Shown here one piece after another: positions 27,319-35,582 of a DNA stretch of 52,719 bases. Position numbers and translations under genes: made by a program. The DNA comes from Aliiruegeria lutimaris (GTDB lineage Bacteria; Pseudomonadota; Alphaproteobacteria; Rhodobacterales; Rhodobacteraceae). The stretch covers positions 1 to 52,719 of the forward strand of contig NZ_FNEK01000033.1 in assembly GCF_900099935.1 (NCBI RefSeq), in the 5' to 3' direction. Numbering within the stretch: the stretch's first letter is position 1; each line of letters begins with the position of its first letter. The notes beneath the pieces are model-generated. The model was not told the DNA's origin. It searched no databases and worked only from the letters and a program-made list of their open reading frames with translations.

Positions 27319-29292
27319 TTGAACGCGACCGCAACGCCCACGGGCGAGCTGTGTTCCGTTCCCGCGCTTCTGCGCCGAAATGCGCAGAAGTATGGCGACA
27401 GACCCGCCTATCGGGAAAAGGAATATGGAATATGGCAGAGCTGGACCTGGGCCGAGGCGGCGCAGGAGATCGAGTGGCTGGCGCTCGGATTTCTGGCGCT
27501 GGGGATGGAGCGGGGCGACCATGTTGCCATCATCGGGCGCAACCGGCCGGACCATTACTGGGCGATGATCGCCGCGCAGATGTGCGGTGCGGTGCCGGTG
27601 CCGCTCTATGCCGACGCGGTGGCCGAGGAGGCGGCCTATGTGCTCGGCCATTGCGGCGCGCGGTTCGTCGTTTGCGGCGACCAGGAGCAGGTGGACAAGG
27701 TGATCGACGTGCAGGACCAGCTGCACCAGATCGACCACGTGCTCTATCACGACAAGCGGGGAATGCGGAAATACGACCACGAACACCTGAACTGGCTGCA
27801 TGACATCCAGGAGGAAGGCCGCGCGTCGCATTACCGGCACGAGGAGGAATTGCGCCGGCGCGAGGCGGAACTGACCTACGACAGCACCTGCGTGATGCTT
27901 TACACCTCCGGCACGACGGGCAAGCCCAAGGGCGTGGTGCTGTCGAACCGCAATATCATCGAGACCTCGAAAAATACCTCCGAATTCGATCACCTGCGGG
28001 TGGATGACGAGATCCTCGCCTATCTGCCGATGGCCTGGGTCGGGGATTTCATCTTTTCCATGGGGCAGGCGCTCTGGAACGGGTTCTGCGTGAACTGTCC
28101 GGAAAGCGCCGAGACGATGATGACCGATCTCAAGGAGATCGCGCCGACCTATTACTTCGCGCCGCCGCGGGTTTTCGAGACCCAGCTGACGCAAGTGATG
28201 ATCCGCATGGAAGATGCGGGGAAATTCAAGCGCTGGCTGTTCCGGCATTACATGGATCTTGCCAAGCGGGTCGGCCCGCAGATCCTCGACGGAAAGCCCG
28301 TGGGGATGCTGGACCGGATGCGTTACGCGCTGGGCGAGTTCGCCATCTATGGCCCGCTCAAGAACACGCTGGGCTTTTCCCGGGTGCGCGTCGGATACAC
28401 GGCGGGCGAGGCGATCGGGCCGGAGATCTTCGATTTCTATCGCTCGCTCGGGATCAACCTGAAGCAGCTTTACGGGCAGACGGAGGCCAGCGTCTTCATC
28501 GCCCAGCAGCCCGATAACGAGGTGCGCGCCGATACGGTGGGCGTCGTCTCGCCGGGCGTCGAGATCCGGATCGACGACAAGGGCGAGATCTTCTACCGCT
28601 CGCCGGGCACCTTCGTGGAGTATTACAACAATCCCGAGAGCACGGCCTCGACCAAGGATGCGGAAGGGTGGGTCGCCACGGGCGATGCCGGTTTCTTCGA
28701 GGAAGGGACCGGGCACCTGCGGATCATCGATCGGGCCAAGGACGTGGGCAAGATGGCCGATGGCCATATGTTCGCGCCCAAATATGTCGAGAACAAGCTG
28801 AAGTTCTTCCCCGACATCCTGGAAGCCGTGGTGTTCGGCAATGGCCGCGACCGCTGCACGGCCTTCATCAATATCGACCTGACGGCGGTCGGCAACTGGG
28901 CCGAGCGGAACAATATCGCCTATGCCTCTTACCAGGAGTTGGCGGGCCATCCGCAGGTGCTGGAGACGATCCGGTCCCACGTGGAAGAGGTCAATGCCTC
29001 GGTCGCGCAGGACGACATGCTCTCCGCCTGCCAGATCCATCGTTTCCTGGTGCTGCACAAGGAACTCGACGCCGATGACGGCGAGATGACCCGCACGCGC
29101 AAGGTGCGCCGTGGCAAGATCGAGGAGAAATACGCCGATCTGCTGGAGGCGCTCTATGACGGCTCGGAGACGATCTTCACCAAGACGGAAGTGACCTACG
29201 AGGATGGCCGCAAGGGCAGCATCTCCGCCACGCTGAAGCTGGTCGACGCCAAGACCGTGACGCCCCGCCATCACGAGGTTGCCGCCGAATGA
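27319..29292 (+). CDS. AMP-forming acyl-CoA synthetase of the long-chain type
   Basis: 657 residues with a TTG start preceded by GGGGAGG. AMP-binding motifs: YTSGTTGKPKG at about 195, YGQTEAS in the middle and TGDAGFFEEGTGHLRIIDRAKD near the C-terminal domain hinge. It activates a carboxylic acid to its CoA thioester in the cytoplasm. Its position first in an operon with a complete LivGHMKF-type transporter indicates that it traps the imported acid as CoA ester. Aromatic, phenylpropanoid, alicyclic or fatty acids are all plausible; the sequence alone does not decide. The stop overlaps the livG start (ATGA). Confidence 0.9.
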   Translation: MNATATPTGELCSVPALLRRNAQKYGDRPAYREKEYGIWQSWTWAEAAQEIEWLALGFLALGMERGDHVAIIGRNRPDHYWAMIAAQMCGAVPVPLYADAVAEEAAYVLGHCGARFVVCGDQEQVDKVIDVQDQLHQIDHVLYHDKRGMRKYDHEHLNWLHDIQEEGRASHYRHEEELRRREAELTYDSTCVMLYTSGTTGKPKGVVLSNRNIIETSKNTSEFDHLRVDDEILAYLPMAWVGDFIFSMGQALWNGFCVNCPESAETMMTDLKEIAPTYYFAPPRVFETQLTQVMIRMEDAGKFKRWLFRHYMDLAKRVGPQILDGKPVGMLDRMRYALGEFAIYGPLKNTLGFSRVRVGYTAGEAIGPEIFDFYRSLGINLKQLYGQTEASVFIAQQPDNEVRADTVGVVSPGVEIRIDDKGEIFYRSPGTFVEYYNNPESTASTKDAEGWVATGDAGFFEEGTGHLRIIDRAKDVGKMADGHMFAPKYVENKLKFFPDILEAVVFGNGRDRCTAFINIDLTAVGNWAERNNIAYASYQELAGHPQVLETIRSHVEEVNASVAQDDMLSACQIHRFLVLHKELDADDGEMTRTRKVRRGKIEEKYADLLEALYDGSETIFTKTEVTYEDGRKGSISATLKLVDAKTVTPRHHEVAAE

Positions 29293-30107
29293 AGGACATG
29301 TACGAACCCTATGAGACCCCGGACGGCCGCACCATTGGCGGCTGCCTGATGGAGATGAAGAACATCACGCTGAAATTCGGTGGCGTGGTGGCGATCAAGG
29401 ATATTTCCTTCGACATCCGCGAGGGCGAGATCCGGGCGATCATCGGGCCGAACGGCGCCGGAAAATCCTCGATGCTCAACGTGATCAGCGGCTTCTATCA
29501 TCCGCAGGAAGGCGAGGTCTGGTACAAGGGCGCGGTGCGCCCGGCGATGAAGCCCTACGAGGTGGCGCGCATGGGCGTGGGCCGCACCTTCCAGAACATC
29601 GCGCTGTTCGAGGGGATGACGGTGCTCGACAACGTCATGACCGGGCGGCTGACCCATATGAAGGCGTCGCTCTGGGAGCAGGCGCTCTGGTGGGGCAAGG
29701 CCGAGCGCGAGGAGGTCTTCAACCGCGACCAGGTGGAGAAGATCATCGACTTCCTCGAGATCCAGGCCATCCGCAAGACGCCGGTCGGCCGGCTTCCCTA
29801 CGGCTTGAAGAAGCGGGTCGAGCTGGCGCGCGCGCTGGCCGCCGAGCCATCGCTCTTGCTGCTCGACGAGCCGATGGCGGGGATGAATGTCGAGGAGAAG
29901 GAGGACATGTCCCGCTTCATCCTCGATGTGAACGATGAATTCGGCACCACGATTGCCCTGATCGAACACGATATGGGTGTGGTGATGGACCTCTCGGACC
30001 GGGTGGTCGTTATGGATTACGGCAAGAAGATCGGCGACGGCACGCCCGACGAGGTGCGCAACGATCAGAACGTGATCGACGCTTACCTGGGGGTGCCGCA
30101 TGAGTGA
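29289..30107 (+). CDS. livG: ABC transporter ATP-binding protein, LivG type
   Basis: 272 residues. Walker A GPNGAGKSS, the signature-equivalent LPYGLKKRVELARAL and Walker B LLLLDEPMAGMN are present, with the LivG-type insert VGRTFQNIALFEGMTVLDNV. It powers uptake with LivF. The start overlaps the synthetase stop. The substrate is probably an organic acid rather than an amino acid because of the linked CoA ligase, which is inference. Confidence 0.93.
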   Translation: MKDMYEPYETPDGRTIGGCLMEMKNITLKFGGVVAIKDISFDIREGEIRAIIGPNGAGKSSMLNVISGFYHPQEGEVWYKGAVRPAMKPYEVARMGVGRTFQNIALFEGMTVLDNVMTGRLTHMKASLWEQALWWGKAEREEVFNRDQVEKIIDFLEIQAIRKTPVGRLPYGLKKRVELARALAAEPSLLLLDEPMAGMNVEEKEDMSRFILDVNDEFGTTIALIEHDMGVVMDLSDRVVVMDYGKKIGDGTPDEVRNDQNVIDAYLGVPHE

Positions 30108-30243
30108 GGCCAAGCGCAAGGCCGGCTGGCTGGGACTGGGCTGCGGCACTGCCTGCATCTGGCTCGGCTACGTGAATGTGCCGGTCCCCCGGACGAGCGC
30201 CAATACCAACCGTGTCGAGGAGGCGAGCCCTTGGAAATCCTGA
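30100..30243 (+). CDS. Small 47-residue ORF between livG and livH
   Basis: It begins with an ATG overlapping the end of livG and ends 13 bases inside livH. The product (MSEAKRKAGWLGLGCG...) has one hydrophobic segment, GWLGLGCGTACIWLGYVNV, with a positively charged N-terminus, so it could be a single-span membrane peptide. The ATGA-like overlaps on both sides suggest coupled translation. No homologue is recognised and it could be a non-coding spacer. Confidence 0.4.
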   Translation: MSEAKRKAGWLGLGCGTACIWLGYVNVPVPRTSANTNRVEEASPWKS

Positions 30244-31190
30244 ACAAGATCTTCGTCGCGCCCTTCGCGGACATGATCGCCGCGCCCGATTTCCTGATGC
30301 AGGTGCTGTGGGAAGGGCTGGTTTCGGGCGTTCTCTATGCGCTGATCGCGCTGGGCTTCGTGCTGATCTTCCGCTCCAGCCGGATCTTCAACTTCGCGCA
30401 GGGCATCATGGTGGTCTTCGCGGCGCTGACGCTGGTGGGGCTGCACGAGATGGGGGTTCCGGCCTGGATCGCGGTGGCGCTGACGCTGGCGGTGATGTTC
30501 GGGCTGGCGGTCAGCATCGAGCGGATCGTGCTGCGCCCGCTGGTGGGGCAGCCCGATATCATCCTGTTCATGGCCACGATCGGGATCACGCTGTTCCTGA
30601 TCGGCTTCGGTGAGATCATCTTCGGTGGCGAGAACAAGCTGATGATCACCTCCGAGCTGGGCATTCCCACGGGCGATTTCGTGCTGGAGCCGTTCGGCGG
30701 GCTGCTGATTCTGCAGCATATCGACATCACGGCGGTTCTGGTGGCCGCCGCGCTGGTGGTCTCGCTGCTGGTGTTTCTCAACAAGACGCGGATGGGCCGG
30801 GCGATCCGGGCGCTGGGAGACGACCACCAGGCGGCGCTGTCGGTGGGCATCTCGCTGCAGACGATCTGGGTTCTGGTGTGGTTCATCGCCGGGATCATCG
30901 CGCTGGTGACGGGCATTGCCTGGGGCAGCCGCGCCGGCGTGTCCTTCGCGCTGGAAGTGATCGCCTACAAGGCGCTGCCGGTGCTGATGCTGGGCGGGCT
31001 GGAATCGATCACCGGCGCCATTATCGGCGGGCTTATGATCGGCATGCTGGAAAAGATGTTCGAGATCTACTGGGGCGCGCCGCTTCTGGGCGGCAATACC
31101 GAGAGCTGGTTTGCCTATGTGCTGGCGCTGGTGGTGCTGCTGTTCCGGCCGCAGGGGCTGTTTGGCGAGAAGATCATCGAGCGGGTGTGA
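30231..31190 (+). CDS. livH: ABC transporter permease, LivH type
   Basis: 319 residues with a TTG start after GAGGAGG. About eight membrane segments. Family features: YALIALGFVLIFRSSRIFNFAQG and MGRAIRALGDDHQAALSVGI. It forms the channel with LivM. The start lies within the last codons of the small ORF at 30100. A very strong hairpin follows ten bases after its stop. Confidence 0.93.
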   Translation: MEILNKIFVAPFADMIAAPDFLMQVLWEGLVSGVLYALIALGFVLIFRSSRIFNFAQGIMVVFAALTLVGLHEMGVPAWIAVALTLAVMFGLAVSIERIVLRPLVGQPDIILFMATIGITLFLIGFGEIIFGGENKLMITSELGIPTGDFVLEPFGGLLILQHIDITAVLVAAALVVSLLVFLNKTRMGRAIRALGDDHQAALSVGISLQTIWVLVWFIAGIIALVTGIAWGSRAGVSFALEVIAYKALPVLMLGGLESITGAIIGGLMIGMLEKMFEIYWGAPLLGGNTESWFAYVLALVVLLFRPQGLFGEKIIERV

Positions 31191-31200
31191 GGCATTTGAA

Positions 31201-31234
31201 CCCGCCGGGCCGGCGCGCGAACCGGCCCGGCGGG
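31201..31234 (+). promoter_or_regulatory. 13-bp perfect hairpin after livH
   Basis: CCCGCCGGGCCGG (31201-31213) and its exact complement CCGGCCCGGCGGG (31222-31234) flank an eight-base loop. With no T-tract it probably stabilises or processes the mRNA, setting different levels for the genes before and after it. Confidence 0.6.
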
Positions 31235-31254
31235 GAGATGGGAAGGACGAGGAT

Positions 31255-31524
31255 TTGGCAAAGCTGATTGCAATTCTGAACGTGGTCGCCTGGGCGGGTT
31301 TCTGGGCCTTCGGCTACCTCGCCCTGACAGCGAACGGGGACTCGACCGGGCAGTTGATGACCGCGCTGATCCTCGCCGTGCTCGGTGCGGGGGCCGGGAT
31401 CTGGGCCTATCTCTGGCTGGTGCGCCATAGCGAGGCCACCGGCTATGCCAAGCCGCCGCGGCGCGCCGTACCCGAGCAGCACCGCAACCCCGAACTCTAC
31501 GAAGAAAACGAGGAAAACGCCTGA
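31255..31524 (+). CDS. 89-residue membrane protein within the liv operon
   Basis: TTG start with GGAAGGACGAGG upstream, and the stop overlaps livM (TGATG). Two hydrophobic segments (about 3-22 and 32-55) precede a charged Pro/Glu-rich tail ending ELYEENEENA. I do not recognise it. Its position between the two permease genes, with coupled translation to livM, suggests an accessory subunit of this transporter. The assembly would be inner-membrane with a cytoplasmic tail. Confidence 0.7.
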   Translation: MAKLIAILNVVAWAGFWAFGYLALTANGDSTGQLMTALILAVLGAGAGIWAYLWLVRHSEATGYAKPPRRAVPEQHRNPELYEENEENA

Positions 31525-32600
31525 TGCTCTACCGCACGGCTGGCCAGTTCAAGACGTCCTACAGGGCCGATCAGGCGCTGTTTCCGATCAAGCAGGACGC
31601 GTTCCTGCTGGGCGTGATCCTGATCTGCGCCTGGGTGGTCTTTCCGCTGACCGCATCCGAATTCACCTTCCAGACGATCCTGACGCCGATCCTGATCTAT
31701 TCGCTGGCCGCCCTCGGGCTGAATATCCTGACCGGGTTTGCCGGTCAGCTTTCGCTGGGGACAGGCGCCTTCATGGGCGTGGGCGCCTATGCCTGCTACA
31801 AGATGATCACGCTGATGCCGTGGATGAACCCGGTCATCGCGATCCTGCTTTCGGGCGTGTTCTCCGCCGGTGTCGGCGTGATGTTCGGCATCCCATCGCT
31901 TCGGATCAAGGGCTTCTATCTCGCCATTGCCACGCTGGCGGCGCAGTTCTTCCTGGTCTGGCTGTTCGAGAAATGGGCCTGGCTCTACAATTACAATGCC
32001 TCGGGCGCGATCCAGGTGCCGAATCTCGACATGTTCGGCCTCTATGTCGCCGGGCCCCAGGCAAGCTCCATGACGCAGTATTACGTCGTGCTCTTCATCG
32101 TGACGCTGCTGACCTATCTCTGCATCAACCTCACGCGCGGCAATCTCGGCCGGACGTGGAAGGCGACGCGGGACATGGATATCGCGGCGGAGCTGATCGG
32201 CATCAATCTGATGAAATCCAAGCTCACGGCCTTTGCGGTGTCCTCCTATGTCGTCGGCGTTGCCGGGGCGCTCTTCGTCTTCATGTGGCGCGGCGCGGCG
32301 GAACCGAACCTGTTCGATATCCCGCTGAGCTTCCGCGTGCTGTTCATCGCCATCATCGGCGGGCTTGGCTCGATCATGGGCAATTACCTCGGTGCGATCC
32401 TGATCGTCGGGCTGCCGGTGGTGCTGAACACCGTGCCCTCGGCGCTCGGGATCCACGTGGAATCCGCGCTGCTGGAGCACCTGAACATCATGATCGTGGG
32501 CTCGCTCATCATCTTCTTCCTGATCATCGAACCGCATGGGCTGAACCAGCTCTGGCGGCTGATCCGGGAGAAGCTGACCATCTGGCCCTTCCCGCATTAG
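31524..32600 (+). CDS. livM: ABC transporter permease, LivM type
   Basis: 358 residues, about ten membrane segments. Typical LivM features: LNILTGFAGQLSLGTGAFMGVGAYA and the later GGLGSIMGNYLGAIL. It partners LivH. The N-terminus (MLYRTAGQFKTSYRADQALFP) is extended and hydrophilic, as in transporter sets linked to acyl-CoA ligases. The start overlaps the 89-residue gene. Confidence 0.93.
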   Translation: MLYRTAGQFKTSYRADQALFPIKQDAFLLGVILICAWVVFPLTASEFTFQTILTPILIYSLAALGLNILTGFAGQLSLGTGAFMGVGAYACYKMITLMPWMNPVIAILLSGVFSAGVGVMFGIPSLRIKGFYLAIATLAAQFFLVWLFEKWAWLYNYNASGAIQVPNLDMFGLYVAGPQASSMTQYYVVLFIVTLLTYLCINLTRGNLGRTWKATRDMDIAAELIGINLMKSKLTAFAVSSYVVGVAGALFVFMWRGAAEPNLFDIPLSFRVLFIAIIGGLGSIMGNYLGAILIVGLPVVLNTVPSALGIHVESALLEHLNIMIVGSLIIFFLIIEPHGLNQLWRLIREKLTIWPFPH

Positions 32601-32681
32601 GGCGATCGTCAATCCGAATAACAAACCGGGGAAAACCCCACCAACCGCAACGTCGACCATGTTCCATCAGGGAGGAGAAAC

Positions 32682-33971
32682 ATGAAGACCTTTACCAAGC
32701 TGGCCCTGGCCTCTGCGCTGAGCCTTGGCCTTGCCGCCCCGGCCTTTGCCGAGGGCCTTTTCGCGCCAAACCTGACCTATCGCACCGGTCCTTTCGCTTC
32801 CACGGGCATTCCGCTCATGGATGGCCAGAAGGATTACATGACGCTGCTCAACGAGCGTGACGGCGGCATTGGCGGTGTCATGATCAATTTCGAGGAATGC
32901 GAGACCGGCTATTCCACCGAGAAGGGCGTGGAGTGCTACGAGCGCACCAAGGCCGATGCGATCGTGACCCAGCCCTGGTCCACCGGCATTACCCTGCAGG
33001 TGCTGCCCAAGACCAATACCGACATGATCCCGATCCTGGCGCCGGGCTACGGCTTCTCGCCGATGGCCAATGGCAAGGTGTTCCAGTGGGCCTTCAACCC
33101 GCCGGTCTCCTACTGGGACGGCGCCTCGATGATCATGCAGTATCTCTCCGGCGGCGACATGGGCAGCCTGAGCGGCAAGAAGGTCGTGCTGCTGCATCTG
33201 GACCACCCCTTCGGCAAAGAGCCGATCCCCGTGCTTGAGGCGATGGCCGAGGCCTATGGGTTCGAGTTGAAGCTTGTGCCGGTCGGGCTCAAGGAAATGC
33301 AGAACCAGTCCGCGCAGTGGCTGCAGATCCGCCGCGAGCGTCCGGATTACGTTGTCATGTGGGGCTGGGGTGCGATGAACGCGTCCGCCATTGCAGAAGC
33401 CGTGAAGACCAAGTTCCCGATGGAGAATTTCGTCGGCGTCTGGTGGGCCGGTCATGATGCCGATCTCAAGCAGGTCGGCGCGGACGGCAAGGGCTACAAG
33501 TCGATCTCATGGTCGATGCCGCAGCCCGATTCGCCGCTGATGGCCGATGTGAAGAAGTACGTGATCGACGCCGGCAAGAGCACGGTCGAGGATCCGAACT
33601 CGGTCTTCTACCAGCGGGGGCTTGTCATTTCGATGTTCCTCGCCGAGGCGATCTCGGTCGCGCAGGCAGAGTTCGGTGTCGCCGAGATCAATGCCGAGCA
33701 GCTTCGCTGGGGGCTTGAGAACCTCAACATCACCGACGAGCGCCTGGCGGAACTGGGCATGACCGGCATGGTACCGCCCTTCTCGACGTCGTGCTCCAAC
33801 CATACCGGCCATTCTGGCGCCTGGATGCTGGAATGGGACGGCGAGAAATTCGTCAAGGCATCGGACCTGCTGATGCCGGATGCGGAATTCATCGCGCCGC
33901 TGGAGGAGGCCAACTCGCTCGAATATGCCGAGGCGAACGCTCCCTGGCCGATGAACGAGGCCTGTAACTAA
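32682..33971 (+). CDS. Periplasmic substrate-binding protein, LivK-like
   Basis: 429 residues with signal peptide MKTFTKLALASALSLGLAAPAFA. It belongs to the type I periplasmic binding fold used by branched-chain amino acid transporters (COG0683 type). Features such as GYSTEKGVECYERTKADAIV and VVMWGWGAMNASAIAEA match the subgroup tied to acyl-CoA ligase operons. GGGAGG precedes the start. Ligand unknown; likely a hydrophobic carboxylic acid given the linked synthetase. A hairpin with T-tract follows. Confidence 0.88.
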   Translation: MKTFTKLALASALSLGLAAPAFAEGLFAPNLTYRTGPFASTGIPLMDGQKDYMTLLNERDGGIGGVMINFEECETGYSTEKGVECYERTKADAIVTQPWSTGITLQVLPKTNTDMIPILAPGYGFSPMANGKVFQWAFNPPVSYWDGASMIMQYLSGGDMGSLSGKKVVLLHLDHPFGKEPIPVLEAMAEAYGFELKLVPVGLKEMQNQSAQWLQIRRERPDYVVMWGWGAMNASAIAEAVKTKFPMENFVGVWWAGHDADLKQVGADGKGYKSISWSMPQPDSPLMADVKKYVIDAGKSTVEDPNSVFYQRGLVISMFLAEAISVAQAEFGVAEINAEQLRWGLENLNITDERLAELGMTGMVPPFSTSCSNHTGHSGAWMLEWDGEKFVKASDLLMPDAEFIAPLEEANSLEYAEANAPWPMNEACN

Positions 33972-33986
33972 GGCCACCACTCACGG

Positions 33987-34030
33987 CCCGCCGGCGGTTT
34001 TTCGGCCGCCGGCGGGAACTAGGTATTTTT
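33987..34030 (+). terminator. Hairpin between binding protein gene and livF
   Basis: CCCGCCGGCGG (33987-33997) and CCGCCGGCGGG (34006-34016) form a perfect 11-bp stem; a T6 run begins at 34025. The gap between stem and T-run argues for partial termination, giving more binding protein than LivF. Confidence 0.65.
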
Positions 34031-34048
34031 TCCAACAAGAAGAACGCG

Positions 34049-34879
34049 ATGCTGGATTCTGCTCCTGACGTGACGGCCGAGACGCTGCTCGAGGTCAACA
34101 ATATCGAGGTGATCTACAATCACGTGATCCTCGTGCTGAAGGGCGTGTCGCTCTCGGTGCCCAAGTGTGGGATCACGGCGTTGCTCGGTGGAAACGGGGC
34201 GGGCAAGACGACCACGCTCAAGGCCATTTCGAACCTGCTGCATTCGGAGCGGGGCGAGGTGACGAAAGGCTCGGTGAAATACAAGGGCGAAGTCGTGCAG
34301 GATCTCGACCCGGCCAAGCTGGTCAAGAAGGGCGTGATCCAGGTGATGGAGGGCCGGCATTGCTTCGGGCATCTGACGGTCGAGGAGAACCTGTTGACCG
34401 GCGCCTATACGCGCGGCGATGGCAAGGCCGCGATCGAGGCCGACCTGGAGATGGTCTATAATTACTTCCCGCGGCTGAGGGAGCGGCGGCGGAGCCAGGC
34501 GGGCTATACCTCGGGTGGCGAGCAGCAGATGTGTGCGATCGGGCGGGCGTTGATGAGCCGGCCGGAGACGATCCTGCTCGATGAGCCTTCAATGGGGTTG
34601 GCGCCGCAGCTGGTGGAGCAGATTTTCGAGATCGTGAAGGCGGTCAACGAGGGCGAGGGCGTCAGTTTCCTGCTGGCGGAGCAGAACACGAACGTGGCGC
34701 TGCGCTTTGCCCATTACGGCTATATCCTGGAATCGGGCCGCGTGGTGATGGACGGGCCGGCCGCGGAGTTGCGGGAGAATCCGGATGTAAAGGAGTTCTA
34801 CCTCGGCATGGGCGACGACGGGCGGAAATCTTTCCGCGACGTGCGCTCCTACCGGCGCCGCAAGCGCTGGCTGAGCTGA
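34049..34879 (+). CDS. livF: ABC transporter ATP-binding protein, LivF type
   Basis: 276 residues. Walker A GGNGAGKTTT, signature TSGGEQQMCAIGRAL, Walker B TILLDEPSMGLAP and the LivF-type phrase VMEGRHCFGHLTVEENL are present. It is the second ATPase of the transporter. The basic C-terminal extension (RSYRRRKRWLS) is longer than in typical LivF. It closes the operon; a terminator follows. Confidence 0.93.
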   Translation: MLDSAPDVTAETLLEVNNIEVIYNHVILVLKGVSLSVPKCGITALLGGNGAGKTTTLKAISNLLHSERGEVTKGSVKYKGEVVQDLDPAKLVKKGVIQVMEGRHCFGHLTVEENLLTGAYTRGDGKAAIEADLEMVYNYFPRLRERRRSQAGYTSGGEQQMCAIGRALMSRPETILLDEPSMGLAPQLVEQIFEIVKAVNEGEGVSFLLAEQNTNVALRFAHYGYILESGRVVMDGPAAELRENPDVKEFYLGMGDDGRKSFRDVRSYRRRKRWLS

Positions 34880-34917
34880 GGTTTCGGCGGCCGGGAGGGG
34901 AGGCCCGGTCTCCATGG

Positions 34918-34953
34918 CGGGTCCGCGTTCTTCGGAGCGCGGCCCGTTTTTTT
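34918..34953 (+). terminator. Intrinsic terminator after livF
   Basis: CGGG-T-CCGCG (34918-34927) pairs with CGCGGCCCG (34938-34946), nine pairs with one bulged T, followed by seven T residues. Confidence 0.88.
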
Positions 34954-35155
34954 GGGCGGGTGGTGCAAAGCGCTTTGCAGCCGTGGTTGCACCACGGCGT
35001 GTGCGCGGCCAGGGCGAATTGCGGTCGCTTTTGAAAGGGGTTGCGTGCCTGGTGAGCGGCTGCGCCGGAAAGCTGCCGGCCGTTCGGGGCGCGTCCTTTC
35101 CACACGGGGCGACGCTCGACGCTTGACAAAACTGCAAAGGAATCGCTCGAAGCCA

Positions 35156-35198
35156 TTGAAGAATCTGTCGGCAGACAGATATATTCGATCAAACGAAT
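35156..35198 (+). promoter_or_regulatory. Rhodanese promoter with SqrR/BigR-like operator
   Basis: TTGAAG (35156-35161) and ATATAT (35179-35184) are 17 bases apart. ATTC-GATCAAAC-GAAT (35183-35198) overlaps the -10 end. As I recall, ATTC-N8-GAAT is the core described for SqrR, the ArsR-family persulfide-responsive repressor of Rhodobacter, related to BigR. The gene downstream handles sulfane sulfur, which fits. The motif is short, so this remains a proposal. Confidence 0.6.
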
Positions 35199-35212
35199 GT
35201 GAGGCATGACGA

Positions 35213-35578
35213 ATGTTCCTGACCATGATGAACCCTTTTGCGGCGGGCGCGGTTCCGATTGAACCGCTGAAAGCCATCGCGATGATGAAGAAAAACCAGG
35301 CCGTGCTGGTGGATGTGCGCGAGGCGCATGAATTTGGCAGCGGCCATGCCAAGGGGGCGGTCAATATCCCGGTGGGACAGGTCGCGCGCATGGCGGATCC
35401 GGCCTCGGCGGAGTGCCATCCGGCGCTGAAGCAGGGAAAGCCCGTGATCCTCTATTGTCTGTCCGGGTCGCGTGCGACCATGGCGGGCAAGGCGTTTCGC
35501 AAGCTGGGCCACGAGAAGGTGTTCAACTTCGGCGAACTGAAGAAGTGGACATTTTCCGGCGGAGATGTCGAACTCTGA
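35213..35578 (+). CDS. Single-domain rhodanese
   Basis: 121 residues. A rhodanese-like sulfurtransferase domain with VLVDVREAHEFGSGHAKGAVNIP (its central part DVREAHEF is the CH2A-like motif) and active-site Cys82 in YCLSGSRA. It carries sulfur from persulfides such as glutathione persulfide to acceptors, in the cytoplasm. The hydrophobic N-terminus (MFLTMMNPFAAGAVP) is short and not a clear signal. Probable SqrR/BigR-like operator upstream. The ORF ends four bases before the convergent LysR gene. Confidence 0.9.
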   Translation: MFLTMMNPFAAGAVPIEPLKAIAMMKKNQAVLVDVREAHEFGSGHAKGAVNIPVGQVARMADPASAECHPALKQGKPVILYCLSGSRATMAGKAFRKLGHEKVFNFGELKKWTFSGGDVEL

Positions 35579-35582
35579 CCGA

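Larger units (their letters stand above)
34880..35212. other. Gene-free region between livF and the rhodanese gene
   Basis: It holds the livF terminator (34918-34953) at its left end and the rhodanese promoter and operator (35156-35198) at its right end. I see no open frame with a supportable start between them. Confidence 0.7.

Noticed and set aside
35125-35130. TTGACA at about 35123-35128 as a -35 for the rhodanese gene
   Set aside because: No -10 at 16-18 bases; the TTGAAG/ATATAT pair further downstream has correct spacing.
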